DNA of 64,000 bases from Rhytidiadelphus loreus (GCA_947034895.1 OX344762.1:81214981-81278980), one strand, 5' to 3'; shown: positions 37,009-50,470, counted from the first letter of the stretch. A program made the numbers and translations. Notes: a model not told the origin generated them from the sequence alone.

Positions 37009-39590
37009 TGTTGAAAGAATTAGAATTCATCTTTTTTTCACCAACTATATAAAAGTGATGCATATACTAATACAATTGTCCAATTGCACCAATTAGATGC
37101 TACACAATACAATACAATACACGTTCTATCAGTTGAGCTTATAAAATGACAAGTAATGCCTTTTTATAATTCCAATTCAAATAGCTAATACAAATCAACC
37201 TATATTTCAATTTTTGAAGAGAATTTTCTGACTAAAATTTGTTTTCACTTTTTTTATGCAAATAATGCAACAATATAAGCAACAATTTGAAACAATCTAC
37301 TACAATTTGATGATCCAAAAATTATTATTCCTTCTAAATAAATTGATCAAAAGCAAGCTTGCAAGGATCATTAAAAACTCTATTGATGAACTCTCTACAC
37401 AAGATTTAAATTCTACAATAGTTTTGTGGTAGATCAAAATAAGAAAGTAGATAGAAGCTATAAGTCATAACATGAATAATTAGAGAAGACAAAGAGTTTA
37501 GAGGAAAAGGTGTGAGGCAAAAAGGGTTTTAAAAAGACAAGGTGAAGAAGAAAGAGAAACGGACCATTAAGGAATTAAGTAGTTAGTTAAGAAAAATGTT
37601 ACAAGTTTTCCAAATACATCCCCTACTTGTATTGCCATTGATAGCTTTTGCATCTCTTTACAAAATAATATTCCTTGCTAAAAAAACCCCATGAAACTAA
37701 CTTTCTTATTCTTCACTAAACACCATGATTGGTTAAAGACTTTTGGCTTATAAATTATACCATTTTCATAATTTATATAGAGAAGTTGTTGAAGAATCCT
37801 GGACTTAGTTGAAAATAAATAAAATTAAAAAAAAATCTTTTCAAAAATATAACCTAACAACTTCACCATCATTACATGTGTTTTGGCTATTGTGAAGGGC
37901 TACGAGTTCCCAACTTGAAACCCACCTGAAACTTGCCGAAACCTGCCGTTCCCCACCTACGTTGAACTGGCCAAGTGACTGCCAGGTTTGTTTGTTTGTT
38001 TGTTTTTAAAAAAAAATTAACTTTGTTTTTCATTTTAAGGATTTTATTTTTTATTTTATTTTATTTTATTTTGAAAAAAAAAATCTAACACTGGAGTTCG
38101 AGAAGACCAAGGAGAATGGAGCTGGGAACAGGCTCGAAACGGCCCTCTAGCCCCCCCTCCAATCTCATCTAATGATTTTTTGTTCTTCCATACAAGTCAT
38201 CATCACTTACAAACAAAAATCGTAATAATTGTGCTCTTCAATACATAACATGGTTGATAGAAGTCTCTCATTCTATTATACTCAATTGAATTCGGCCACT
38301 ATGCTAAGTGCCACAAACTATTATATTCCCTTTAATATTATATAATTTGTTTAAATATTTATGAAGTCTATAAGCAATAAAATAGGAAACACTACAAAAA
38401 TAATGGTAATATCAAGGTTTCTTAACACAAAACCTAACAAATTTGTCATAAAGTTTCTACAAAAACCACTACCTCTTGCTAAATAAATATCATGACAATG
38501 TGCTCTAACTTTTCAATAGGATTTAGGATTGATTGTCAAAGTCTTGTGCCTTTCATACCACTAATTGTTATATAGTTTTCTAAAATTAATTCCAAATGAA
38601 TACATTAGATTTGTGATACAATGGTGTTGATGAAGATGGCAATAGGTTAGGGTCAAGTATCAAAGCAATCACCAATGCCCATGGAACCTATTGGCGAAGA
38701 AAGGATGCAGTTACAAGACAAAGGATTCAAAGTCTTCTAATCTAGTCAACAATAAAAACTTATTTTCTTCACTTTAAATGCTTACATCTTTTGATCAATA
38801 TAGTCAAAATTTCTAAATTTTTTTTCAAACAATCATTCTCATGCTAGTCTATTGCAGGATCCTATAGTTGGATATGCAAAAGAAACAATGCTTGGAATTC
38901 CTGTTGTTTGCATTGAAAATGACAGTTTTGAGTGAGTTTTGACCCCCCAAAAATGGCCCTGTCACTCCAGGGATTACTTAAGAAATATTTAAAAAATAGA
39001 ATCATTACAAAAATGATCACTTGCACTCCAACAGGCAATTCAAGGGAGAATCTTGAAGGGGTATCAAGGTGCTCCAATTCTTTGACATCTCACTTTGGCA
39101 CAAGACCTCTCGCATCTTGAGTTCAAGAATGAAAAAGAATAAATACAGTATATATCATAACAACTGTAGGCACTACCTGTGCCGGAGCAGCTACAGTGAA
39201 AACACTGAAAGCACGGTATCAACACTGCTCAACAATGCTATGATTGAGCTTCCCTTCTGGCTTGCATTTAGCCATCTGAGTTATGGAACAGAAACCACTA
39301 TACATCGATAAGAAAAAACACTATGAAGAAAACATCGATAAGAAAAAAACTATGAAAAAAAAATCCACTCTGACTTGTACATAACATTCTTGAACTTCAA
39401 GGCAAGGGAGCCTTTGCTTTCCATGAATCAAGGCTCCTTTCACTGTAGAGCAGAGCATCTTGAATGCAAGCTTGCCCATGTCGTGTGGGCCATGTAACAT
39501 GAATATATGTTCTTGTTACAGTGATAGTGTAGAAAGCACCCCCTTGCCTTCCCGTTCAAGAATGTTATGTAATCTACCCAGCACACACGT
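37009..39590. other. Spacer between polygalacturonase and kinase genes
   Basis: AT-rich with one dispersed-repeat copy (37875-38180). Short frames at 38862-39120 and 39069-39311 lack domains. The kinase promoter should lie around 37.0-37.8 kb; I cannot delimit it. Confidence 0.45.
37875..38180 (-). mobile_element. Dispersed CATTAGA-end element, copy 1
   Basis: Ends CATTACATGTGTTTTGGCTA and, reversed, CATTAGATGAGATTGGAGG. Inside are the family words GTTCCCAACTTG, AACGGCCCTCTAG and an (ATTTT)n tract. Related copies lie at 45.95, 49.73 and 51.72 kb. Confidence 0.5.
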
Positions 39591-39592
39591 TG

Positions 39593-42500
39593 TTAAACAA
39601 TCAAATCCTCCCTTCTCAGCTCCAAGCATGGCGGAGGAGACACAAACAGATACGATCCATCCACCCAGGAACAGTCCCAAGCATCTGTTGCTGAGGACAC
39701 ATCAAGGAGTACGTTGGCAAGATGAATGCCATGGAAGGTGGACTCGGGGAGCCCTTGCAGAAGCCCTGCTTGAGAAATATTTGCCCCCATGACGTTCTTG
39801 TAATAAATGTTCTCTATGTCTGGAAATGCAGTTTGGTTCCAATTCTCATCAGGATGCTCGCCGTAGTTGCCCAAAACAGCAATTGCAGTCTTCACGGAGT
39901 CCAAGAATACGTTCGTCACAGTCACATCTTTCACATACGCTCCACGTCCTGCAGAAGTTTTGATGCGCACGCCCCATCTGCCGCCAGTGATGACCGTGTC
40001 ATCAATCTGCATTTCATTGTAAGAAGATTAGTGAAATGATTTGCAAACATACTTTAAAACCTTTGTGCATTTGGGGATGACAGACAGAGTCAACAATGTC
40101 TCTTGGCTTCCAAATAATGCGTGTTTTTTATCCGTCCAAAATTGGATAAACAATTGATCGTTATGGATCTTCAAAAATCAAAATTGCCAATCTGTTGGCT
40201 CTTGACCAAAGGGGAGCACACTTTGCACTGACAAATGCGACAATACAGCGAATGTGAGAAAGCTTGAGCAGGACTTTACTCAAAAAGCGAGTCATTGCTA
40301 CAGAGACAAAAGGTTCTCTTAGCATATATGCTAGTTAATAATTCATCTTTGCAAAACTGATGAGTCATTTTGGGACATTTTGGGACATCAAGCATGAAAT
40401 CAATCTGACCTTGATGTCGGAAATGCCACCAGACATTTCACTGCCCAATGAAATTCCATGCGTCGAGACGGCAACTACACGTCGAATCTGGATGTGCTTG
40501 CTTGGCATCCCAAACGATATTCCATATTCATCCCATCCACTTTTGATGGAAATTGCATCATCACCAACCCTGATGTAACAGTCCTCAATACAGACATGTT
40601 GGCTAGAATCTGCAAATCAAAACCACAAAGCATCAAATATCGTTATAAACAATGCTTTTTTAACTTGGCATATTATAAATTCGACTTGAAGAAACAGATT
40701 TCAAAAGAAGAAACTTATATCATAGGACTCCAGATGATGGATTAACAGAGCTAAATGGCTGAAAATCTTCAACATACGTACTCTTGAATCAACTTAGTAA
40801 CAAGTTTCAACGATTGAACCTCAAGGTTGAAACTTGTTCAGAGACTCACTGCCTATATTCTAACTGCCTCTTGTTTGTCAAAAGCTGACTTACCTGGGTC
40901 AATACCGTCTGTGTTTGGAGAATCTGATGGAGCCAATATGGTCATATCCTTCACCACCACATGCCTGAGAAGTCAGACAGGAAAATCGTTAAAAAACTCC
41001 TGTACTTGTGCAATTTTATTCATGGAACTTAGCACACAACGTGAAGCAAAGCTCGTTGGGTAAAAAAAATGCTAAATGAATTAACAGAATATTGCTAATA
41101 CATCTGAAAAACCGCAAATCCAATGAACGGTTCCAGACCCTGACATCCTGACTTCTTCCATGAGTACACTATCCTTCAAGAGTAGTACAGGTGATATAAT
41201 ATTCTCTTGTGAAGGAATAACGGTAAAGAAATAAGAGAAGATGTGAGTTGAGAATGGTACTTGCAATAGACCGGATGGATGGTCCAGAACGGCGAATTCT
41301 GAAAAGTAAGATTTGAAATCCAGATGTTGTTTGTCTTTATGAGCTCCACCAAGTGACCCCGAGTGTTATTCAATTTTTTGTTGCGAAATGCACTCCACCA
41401 TACAGCTCCTTGCCCATCAATTGTTCCATTGTTACCTTTAATCAAGTAAACATACCATCCTCAATCAGAACCAAAAATCTCCGTCATTCGAGGTATTCAG
41501 TAATATAAACATGACACAATTGTGGCTACATACTAGCTGAGTCAATAAGAATTGATCACACACTTTGTATGTAATGGTATAGTTGCACATTGTTCGTCAC
41601 TGAACCAGCCGAATGAAAGTAGTATTCAACTAGGTTGGTCGTAAAGATGCCGTACCTGTAATGGTAACATCTTCAAGGCCATAGCCACTGATAAGGCTAC
41701 TGAATCTTGGGCCTGGCAGCTCACGACCTCGACCATAGGAGGGCAACGCAGAAACAATTTGATAGTCGTTCAAGTCCTGAATACAAATTAATTGGAAGTC
41801 AGCACATGTCTTCTTCTCGTATCTTCAAACTGATTACCGATTTAACCCATAAGTGCCTGTATGGCTCAAAGTGATCGCTTCCATATCTTTAGGAATTGAA
41901 TTATATCGTTTTTATAGAAGCTTCAACGCTACAAAATGTTTCAATAGAAAGAGGGAATCACACTATACATTTTTTAATATTGGAAAAATGTTTTGAAAGT
42001 GGACTTTCTATACTTAGCTTGTGCATTTAGGGGTTAACACATGCACGGCAAATTTAATTTCTTACCTCAGATCCAAGAATTACAGCCCCACTCTCCAAGA
42101 ACAACGTGAGGTGGCTAATCAGCCGGATGCCTGCGGTAAGCCAGCGTCCTGCAGGAATGTACAGCTCCGCACCGTGTTTATCAGCGTAGCTCCCCAGATA
42201 GAGCATGGCCCTCTCAAATGCTTGGGTGTTGAGTGTTTTGCCATCCCCAACTGCTCCGAAATCGGCAATGGAGACACTGAATGGTCGCCGTTGTATTTCG
42301 TGAGCACAGCTATGGAGCGACTGCAGCATGACAGCAATGATCAATCTATTCAGTCACAATGCAATGAATCAAATCAATTAGGTCAAAAGCAGAAGAAAAC
42401 CCAATAGCGCCACTTAATCAGATGTTCACTTGTTGTGCACACCTTTATCAATCTGCAACTTTTGCATACTGTATTCCAATAATGCATTCTTCCGTGCAGT

Positions 42501-43075
42501 GGAACAAGGAACCCTCTTTTATTGGTCAGCAGGAACATATAAAACAGTAGGCCAGTTTAACAACACCTAATATGCTCGATCAACAGTAAGTGGAGATTTA
42601 GGGTGTTAATTACTACCATCCCAAGGATAGATCTGGTTGCTAGGGGGGGTAGATGTGAGATTGAACAATTTCAAGCAATACAAGAGTCCACATTCGAGTC
42701 TGTTTTTGCTGGTACACTCCCCCTAATCAATATGTGCCTTTTGTTGCAGAAGCAATTTTAGAACATCCACCGATTAATAAAACATTGTCACTTTTGCATA
42801 CGATAAGGAAATGAAGCATTCTTTGGTGCGCTCTTTCATTTGCCAACAAGAACATCAATAATAATCTGACCAGTCTAATAATGATCAAGAACTGTGCGCA
42901 ACAGCAAAAGTGGTGTCTCTACCTTGCCATGTTCGAGGCTGGTCTTGTGAAAATACATGTGCTTCGAGGTGTCCACGGCTTCATCTTCAGCATGACAAAG
43001 CTTCTCAGTGCCAATAAAGCTCAAGATGAGAAGCAGGACTCGAATTGAGCTCCGGTACCTCTGCCTGCTTGTCAT
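39593..43075 (-). CDS. Polygalacturonase (GH28), secreted
   Basis: Hydrolyses homogalacturonan in the cell wall. Seven exons on the minus strand: 43075-42923, 42320-42066, 41776-41656, 41435-41261, 40964-40894, 40609-40410 and 40006-39593 (TAA). All junctions are GT-AG and in frame, giving about 462 aa, normal for the family. The chosen ATG gives a hydrophobic signal sequence, IRVLLLILSFIGTEKLCHA. Then come the N-terminal motif SIADFGAVGDGKTLNTQAF, NNGTIDGQGAVWW, the catalytic SPNTDGI and VGDDAISIKSG, the third motif STHGISLGS (the histidine of G-H-G kept, its first glycine replaced by Thr) and RIKTS. Catalytic aspartates are present, so it is probably active. Expression and exo/endo mode cannot be read from sequence. 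Confidence 0.92.
40802..40837. repeat. Short inverted repeat in a polygalacturonase intron
   Basis: CAAGTTTCAA and TTGAAACTTG form 10-base arms about 15 bases apart. Confidence 0.6.
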
Positions 43076-46000
43076 TGGAACTCCCGATTCCAAACAGAAG
43101 AAGAAACCTTGCGGTACCTACGCAAGCAACTGATTATATCCAAAAATCAATAGAAGTCAAAATTCACGGACTCACACAGACCGCACTGACGTACAGAAGT
43201 TGAAAACTCCAACCATCGCGTTCACATGAGTAGGACCTCTCTCTTTCCAGCTAAAACCCATGAGCAAACCCTAATACCGCGAGAGACGTAACCACGCACG
43301 CTATCTCAGAATATTGGAAATTCGCAACATTGTAACAACTTCAGACGGTACAGAAATATGGAAACAAAACTGACCTTCTTAATCAGAGCCTCGCAACAAT
43401 ACCAACATCTTCATATGCAACCATTGCGATCGTAATCGTGCAGATTGAATACTACCACTTCTGATAACATACAGGATGCCAACCCAATGAGCTTTAATTT
43501 CGAAGTGGCTCTTCTCATTCACTGAAGGCAACACAACATATCTGCAATGAGAATGAATTCACGCACCACCCAACATGAGACCCATATTCAAAAGAAACCT
43601 AGAAGTCGAATCTTTCGACGAAATCGTGTCCGTTTTTGCTCAAAACAGAGCGGGATTGTATTTGCAGTGTCACTGTTCGAGTGCGAAATCAATTCATCTG
43701 GGTTCAGATCGAGGACTGGAAGAGTGTGAAGAGGCCATGAGGGATTGCAATAATGTGTGTTTGCTCTGAATGCCTGCATACCTGCAATTCATGGCAGACT
43801 GACGTTGTAATCTAACCCTTGGATCAGAACATGCTCAGAGCGTGGCTGCTGGGCGCTGTTGCTTGATGACCTTCAACTGACAGGGAGACAGGAGTTTCCG
43901 ACCTTCCTCACTAGTGATGGATGAAAATAGTCATTAAGTGAATTGAAGCCCTTGTGGATGGATGAAATTTTGGAAGCCCTTGGTGGATGAACTGTTTGGA
44001 CCCTAAGTAGGTTTGGACCCTGGGTTTGACTTGATGGATGAACTGACACATTTGGTGGCAAATACCTGCAAGACAAACTAAAGTTTGTAACCTTTTGATA
44101 AATAAACCAAAAGTTAAAGCTTTTTGGCGGTGATTCCAATGTCTAATGGAGAATTAAAATAAGTAACTTCAAAAAAATTGAGAAAAATTATCTTTTTAAC
44201 CCCTAAAAACCTAAGGGGTTCGGACAAAGCACAAATGTGTTTTAAAACAAAAGTTCTATAACTTTTTTGAAGTTTGCATCAAAGAAGATAATGTGAAGCA
44301 TGAAAAGTAGAAAGTATCTATACAATCAAAATTATAAAATTATTTTTAGATTTTCTTCAAATGAATTTTGAAGTTATAACTTCACAAATTCAACAAAAAT
44401 ACAATTTCTATCTTTAGCATTTGAATTTTTTTTATTGGTCAATATTGTGGTTTAAATTGATTTGTGAAAAAATGCATAAGATCTAGTAATGAGTATAGCA
44501 ACACTTTCCCAAAATAGTAACTTTTTCAACAATAGGCCAATTCTAAACACTTTGTGCTATTTTTCTTATATTTTTTGTTTGACCACAACAATCTTACTTT
44601 TGAATATAAATATTGAAAGACAAGACAATCTTTTTTCTTTAAATTGAAAAAAATGTTTCTTTTTGCCCAAATATGCTGCCTGAAGTTGAGCAGCCACACA
44701 AAAATGGTCGCTTCAGTGCTTAGGGCTTGAGATAAATCTATATCTACTAGGGAAATATTTATTAATTTTATTGTGAACATTAAGAATATGAAGTTTTATT
44801 TATTTATAACTAGGCAAGGCATCCTTCCAAAAAATAACATATCAAGTTTCTTTTTTAATTCAATTAAATACATTTTTGAAAGAAAAAAAGACATAAGATT
44901 AAGATAGGATGATCTAAAATTCTAATTGTTGAGATTGACATAATTCAATTCCATCTTGGAAATATTAATAATTCTAAATTCTCCTTTCATCGTATTTTGC
45001 AACACATTCATAAGAATTGTTTAGATGTTAAAATTTCATAATTTCTAGTTGTGGTTGGAATTTTAAAGAAAGGTAGGTTGCAACAACTATTAAAGAAATT
45101 TACACTATTCCAAGTTCAAGAATTCAAGAATAATGAGGTTTTTGGAGCTCAATGTGAAAATTTCAATACAAACTATAACAAAGCTCCTTCTATCAAGACA
45201 CAATAATGAAGGAGTCACTTGTGTGCATATTAGAAATCACGTGAGATCTAAGATAGGGTATTATATATTTATTGTACCTAATTTTTTTTTAAACATTATA
45301 TCTAATATAGGGTATATAGAATTACATGTAGGATATTATAACTAATAAAGGGTTAATATGTTTAATACCATGTATAAATTTTATGTAAAAAAGAATATAG
45401 GGGGGCAATAATATGTGGAAAAAATAATTTTGCAGAGTGGGTACTTAATGCCCTCAAAGAAAAGATGGACAAAAAATGACACATTATTTGTCCCAAATTA
45501 TTGATGAACCTTGAATGACTACCTTGAGAGTTATTTGTAAAGTCCTTTAAAGTCACTTAGAATTTGAAGAATCTATCATGAATTTTGCTTTAATATACTT
45601 TTATTGCACTCATTGTATTCATTAGAATATATTGTAGATGATTAGCAATAAGTTGTTTGACACAACTAGAGTGCATTATTTATAGTTTGTGAATGTATTT
45701 GTTTGGCCATTGTACATTGGTCCAAACAGGTTGTACTTTAGTTTTTAGTAACCATAAAAAAATGGTAACTATTAGTTCTAATTTTCAAATCTAATATAGG
45801 GTGCTATAGGGCCAAAAAATTGGACTCAAAAGTGTATTATAAATAATGTAGGATGCTATAATAAATGGAAATTTAGAATTATTTTTAACAATAGGGTATA
45901 TTAAATTACAAAATATTAGGTAAATAGCCTCCCCTAAAATATCTCATTAGATGAGATTTGGGGGGTTGGAAGGTCTGTTTCAGGCCTATTCTTGGCGTTG

Positions 46001-46690
46001 TTCCTTCGACAATCCGGAAATGGCCATTGCTAGATTTTTATTTTTATTTTTTTGAAAAGTTTAAAATGAAACAACGAGTTGAATTTTTTTTCTGAAAATA
46101 AAAATTGATGTGGCAATCGCCTTGCTACGTCAAGCAGCACCTATAAATTGTTGCAGACTGCTGCGGGGCTGTTCCCAACCCAAGGGAACTCATAGCCCTC
46201 TAGAGGGGCTGAATCCCCTCTAATGCCGGATCTCATGTATATACTAAACCTCTAAGCTAGTGACCCCTCCAAGGACACATTGCAAAAGAATGATTGATCA
46301 AAAAGAAGTCAATTACTTTCACTCAAAACAAAAAAAACAATTCTTAAACCATGGAGCTCAACCATCTAACTATTATGAGAAGAAAAATCCTAGAAATTAT
46401 CCCTCTTCATTCTGGAGTGAGTCTTATATCAAAGATGACTACCAGATAATTTTTTGAAAATAGACTACGACCTCACTTCCACTTTTGATCTTTCATCTTG
46501 GGTTTCTATTTCGAAGCATCTTAAAAATAAAAATTCTAGTCTCACTCATAACATAGCAATCCAAGATTCAATTCATGAACATCTTATTCATATAAGATAT
46601 CTCCATCTCAAAGGATGGTTACTTAGAGTTTAACTCCAAACATTTTTTACAATTGTCTTACATCTTGTAGTTCTCTAACTCAAGTGCATT
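43076..46690. other. Polygalacturonase 5' flank and repeat-rich spacer
   Basis: The promoter side of the polygalacturonase gene (about 43.1-43.9 kb) is of mixed composition. Further on are GGATGGATGAA repeats (43915-44045), then AT-rich DNA and one dispersed element (45945-46240). No gene seen. Confidence 0.45.
45945..46240 (+). mobile_element. Dispersed CATTAGA-end element, copy 2
   Basis: Starts with the small palindrome ATCTCATTAGATGAGAT and a G run, then GTCTGTTTCAGGCC and TGGCGTTGTTCC, and ends GGGAACTCATAGCCCTCTAG then CCCCTCTAATG. Order and words match the 49.7-kb copy. Confidence 0.5.
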
Positions 46691-46693
46691 ATT

Positions 46694-48030
46694 CACTATA
46701 AGAAATCCATGTTTTTTGTGGTGTTACGAAGAAATGGGTCATGTTTTCATTGACATCAATGCATCACAATTTTGAACCTATAGGAGGTAAATTTTTGTTG
46801 ATGTTTGGAAAGACATGGCAATGTCAGAGCAAAAACATGTGGATGACATAAGGTGATAAGGGAGATGTGAAAAAAATAGGGAAAAAGCAACCATGTGGCA
46901 TGCTTTGAAAACAAAGGAAAACAGATGGATGTATACTATACATGAAAAGATAAACTCTATATTCAAGTAGGGTGGTAGGAAGTAAGACAACCCATATGGG
47001 ATATGTAAAGCAAATTTTTTGTTTAAAATTGAATGTTTGGAAAAACATCTACATATTTAAAACAACCTCCAGATGTCAAAAATAATGTATAGATGCCAGA
47101 AAAAAACGTCTTCATGTCTGAAACAACATCCACATGCAATGTAGTCAAGTTCCCATCTTTGAATTATCCCATATCCTTTGTCATGGATGGATAGTGGATT
47201 CACTACAAGAGAAAGGGGTGTTTTAAGTATAGTCCTAGAGATAACATTTTAAGTACTGACCTTTTTAGAAGATTTTCAGTAAGAATTTACAAGATATTTG
47301 TGTCTTTCTAGTAAAATTTTATTAGAAAGACACAAATATCTTGTAAATTCTTACTGAAAATCTCCTAAAAAGGTCAGTACTTAAAATGTTATCTCTAGGA
47401 CTATACTTAAAGCACCCTTTTCTCTTGAAGTGATTTCAGTATAAAGGGAACCTCTCCATCCTTTATTCTCACTAAATGCCAATGAAGTAAGTCCTTGATT
47501 TTGCCATCAAAAATTCTTTTGATGGTAGATGATAAATTCTTGGTGAATTTGACAATTTGTCTTGTTTATTTTTTTGGAATTTTAAGAGAATAATCATTTC
47601 ATATATATTATTATTTTTTAAATAATTATTTCATGCAATTAATTTTACATGTGTTTTTCAGTGAGCCACATCATCTACCACATTGTCACAATGATTTTTT
47701 TATTAAAAAAAAGGGACATTGCCCAAACAAAAAAAGATGATGTGGCTGCCATGTGGCATCTACATGGCAAACTTTTGGAGAGTGAAAACACGAGGTATCA
47801 ACAACCATTTTCATAAAACATGTAGACATTGGAGCACGAGGTATCAACAACTGTTTTCATAAAACATGTAGACATTGGAGCACGTTATAGTAGATTTCAA
47901 CTGTTTGTGGAAACGCCGCATACGATGGATTTTAGAGTTGGCATGCCTTCAATTGAAAAAAGACGTACTTTCATGTCTTTAAAAACACCACAGAAAACAC
48001 GGGGGTCCTCTAATGATTCTCTTTCAAGTG
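46694..48030. mobile_element. CACTA-like element carrying a nested MITE
   Basis: The left end is CACTATAAGAAATCCATG, followed by TTTTTTGTGGTGTT. The right end, reversed, is CACTTGAAAGAGAATC, followed by TTTTCTGTGGTGTTTTT. Flanks ATT and TTT match only in part. A second element sits inside at 47201-47432. No coding frame is seen. Confidence 0.45.
47201..47432. mobile_element. CACTA-type foldback MITE, nearly perfect hairpin
   Basis: Two arms of about 110 bases pair almost perfectly through the element (left AAAGACACAAATATCTTGTA region, right its complement). Ends are CACTACAAGAGAAA and, reversed, CACTTCAAGAGAAAAGGGTG. ATT flanks both sides (47198-47200 and 47433-47435). The close arm identity suggests recent insertion. 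Confidence 0.8.
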
Positions 48031-48400
48031 TTTAACCGTAGTTCACATATTCATTAGAAGAGATTTCAGGATTTTAACACTAGTAGAAAAAAACAGTGAC
48101 CAAATTAACAAAACTCAACACAAAAGTGTTGATTTTTTTTGTTAATTTGGAAGTGTTGATTTGAACACAAAAGTGTTGATTTTTTAACAAAAAAGTGTTG
48201 AATCTTAATAAAAAAAGTGTTCAATTTCTAACAAAAAAGTGTTGATTTTTTTGTTAATTTGGACATTTTTTTGAAATATTTTTTTAAAAATTCATAAAAT
48301 ATATTTTTTGACGTTTAGGGTAGTGCCACATGGCCGGCAATCCAACTACCACGTGGCAACCTAGCCAATTGCCACATAGCAATGGCTACCATGGAAACGA

Positions 48401-48465
48401 AGCCACCGGGGTTCGAACCCAGGACCTCATGGTTAGAGGCCAAGGCTCTTGCCAAGGCACCAACC
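48401..48465 (-). other. tRNA-like sequence (pseudo-tRNA or SINE-type B box)
   Basis: Read on the minus strand, CTGGGTTCGAACCCCGG forms a good T arm and matches the Pol III B box. Upstream, TGCCTTGGCAAGAGCC resembles a D arm/A box and TGGCCTCTAACCA an anticodon arm with C rather than T at position 33. The acceptor stem does not pair, so I do not call a functional tRNA. Confidence 0.45.
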
Positions 48466-48539
48466 TTTCAAGTTGTTTGATTACTTAGGGAATAGAAATC
48501 CATTTAGATAGTTTTTTCGGATTTTTTTCAATTCTTTTT

Positions 48540-48905
48540 TAAAGTCAGCAGACTTTAGGAGCAATTCAGACCCAGTAAAAGACATTTTTTGGAAAAACTT
48601 CAGACTAGAAAACGTTGACAAATCTAGTTATCTTTCACCTCCAACAATTGTTTTGAGATTTGAACCTACCAATCAAAAGTTATGAACAAAAATCAGAGAG
48701 GGATGAAAATGAATATTTATTTTAAAAATGTTTAAACTCCCTCTCTGATTTTTGTCCATAACTTTTTATTGATAGGTCCGAATCTCAAAAAAATTGTTGG
48801 AGGCAAAAGATAACTTAATTTTTCAACTTTTTTTAGTTCAAAGTTTTTCCAAAAAAGTTCTTTTACTGGGTCTGAATCGCCTTTTAAGTCTGCTGACTTT
48901 TTAGA
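48540..48905. repeat. Foldback inside the CACTA-like element
   Basis: AAAGTCAGCAGACTTTAGG to AAAAATCAGAGAGGG on the left is matched in reverse by CCCTCTCTGATTTTTGTCC to AAGTCTGCTGACTTTT. A diverged relative of the same foldback lies at 49065-49425. Confidence 0.7.
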
Positions 48906-49064
48906 AAATCGATTTGTGATGACTTAATTTTTTTTAAAATCTACATTGTAAAATTAAGACTCCAAAGGCTTCTAAAGAAAAAAAAGATTTAAAATATACT
49001 TATATTTGAATTTGGAGTTGAGGTATATAATTTTATTTACTTTATTCTTTAATGTTTTTCCCAT

Positions 49065-49425
49065 TAAAAGTCAGTAGACTTTGGTGGCAATTTTGTCCTA
49101 GAAGATAAACTTTTCAAAACATCCTTTGAACTAATGAAAGTTTTAAGATGAAAACATCTTTCACCTCCAACAATCCGTTTAAGATTTAAATCTTTAAATT
49201 AAAAGTTATGGACAAAAATCAGAGAAGGTGTTTCAAAATATAAAAAAGAATGTCCATTTTTACCCCTCTCTGATTTTTGTTCATTACTTTTGATTAGAAG
49301 ATCTAAATCTCAAAAAAATTGTTGGAGGTGAAAGATATATCAATTTTACAACTTTAATTAGTCCAAAGTTTCTTGAAAAAAATAATTTTTCAAGGTGAAA
49401 ATTGCCCCTAAAGTCTGCTGACTTT
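49065..49425. repeat. Second, related foldback in the same element
   Basis: AAAAGTCAGTAGACTTTGG with CACCTCCAACAATC and AAAAATCAGAGAAGG on the left is mirrored by CCCTCTCTGATTTTTG, TTGTTGGAGGTG and AAAGTCTGCTGACTTT on the right. Confidence 0.65.
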
Positions 49426-49731
49426 AATAAACACCGAATTGTGTACATATTTTGTTCTTAAATCTACATTGTATATTGAAGATTCTTAAAGATTTTTGAA
49501 GATTTCTAAGATTTCTAAAAAAATTCTAAAGATTCTAAAAGATTCCAAAAGATTCCAAAAAAATTAACAAAATTTTGTTGATGTGGTAATTGCACTATCC
49601 AAATCAACAATTTTTTTTGTTAATTAGGGCACAGTTAACAAAAATTTGTGAAAGTGGACGTTGTAGTACCCAAATTAACAAAAAATTGTTAATGTTTTGT
49701 TAATTTGGGCACTGTTTTTCTAGTAGTGTAA

Positions 49732-49995
49732 GGGCCGTTTCAGGGCCGTTCCTGGCGCTGTTCCCCTAGCAGTAAAAGAATGCCGTTGTCAAAATTTATT
49801 TTTTTCAAAAAAAATAAAAATAAAAATTTTCAAGTCCTTAAAATGAGAAACAAAGTTAAATTATTTTATTTTATTTTATTTTTTCGAAAAATCTGACCTG
49901 GCCGTCTCTCGGCCAAGTCAGCACAGGCCGGGAACAACGGATATCGGCAGTTCTCGGGGGGGGGGGTCGAGTTGGGAACTTGCAGCCCTCCCCGA
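49732..49995 (+). mobile_element. Dispersed CATTAGA-family element, copy 3
   Basis: GGGCCGTTTCAGGGCCGTTCC, an A-rich/ATTTT tract, CTGACCTGGCCG, then a G run with GTTGGGAACTTGCAGCCCTCC. The right end TTTTGGCTC-like, CACATGTAATG, matches the 37.9-kb copy in reverse. It abuts the TAA duplication of the preceding CACTA-like element. Confidence 0.5.
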
Positions 49996-50029
49996 GAGCC
50001 AAAACACATGTAATGATTTATATGGAGAT

Positions 50030-50470
50030 AGAGTTGTCAACATCCACTAATCTTGTCATCTAGATGGAGTTTTCAAGTCTAAGATATACTTATTATCTAG
50101 ATAAAGATGTCTAACTCTAAATCTCTAATGCACTTATCATTCAAAAATACTTGCCTAACTTCAATTTACTTATCATGCACAAACAATCGCCTAACTCCAC
50201 TATACTTGTCATCTAGATGGAGTTTCCAACTCTAAGATATACGTATCATTTAAATAAAGATGTTTAACTTCAATTCACTTATCATTCATATACAATTGCC
50301 TAACTCCAATTCACTTATCATTCACATATAGTTGCCAAATTCCAATTCACTTATCATCCAGATGGAGTTATTATCTAGAAACATTATTGTTTCTAATGTT
50401 AGAAAACATGTTTTCTAATTTTAGTGTACAAATCATTCATTGGAGTTGTTTGACTCCAATCAACATACAC
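50030..50470. repeat. Degenerate tandem repeat, about 60-bp unit
   Basis: TGCCTAACTCCAATTCACTTATCATTCA and TCTAGATGGAGTTTTC modules alternate about seven times. Confidence 0.6.

Larger units (their letters stand above)
48078..49728. mobile_element. CACTA-like element, 1.65 kb
   Basis: Ends CACTAGTAGAAAAAAACAG and, reversed, CACTACTAGAAAAACAGTG, both continuing into CCAAATTAACAAAA. TAA duplications flank it (48075-48077, 49729-49731). Subterminal AAAAGTGTTGA repeats (48120-48250), two internal foldbacks and a tRNA-like sequence fill it; no transposase is seen. Confidence 0.75.

Noticed and set aside
41081..41266. Minus frame with SGSGTVHWICGF between polygalacturonase exons
   Set aside because: Exons 4 and 5 join in frame without it and give the expected family sequence.
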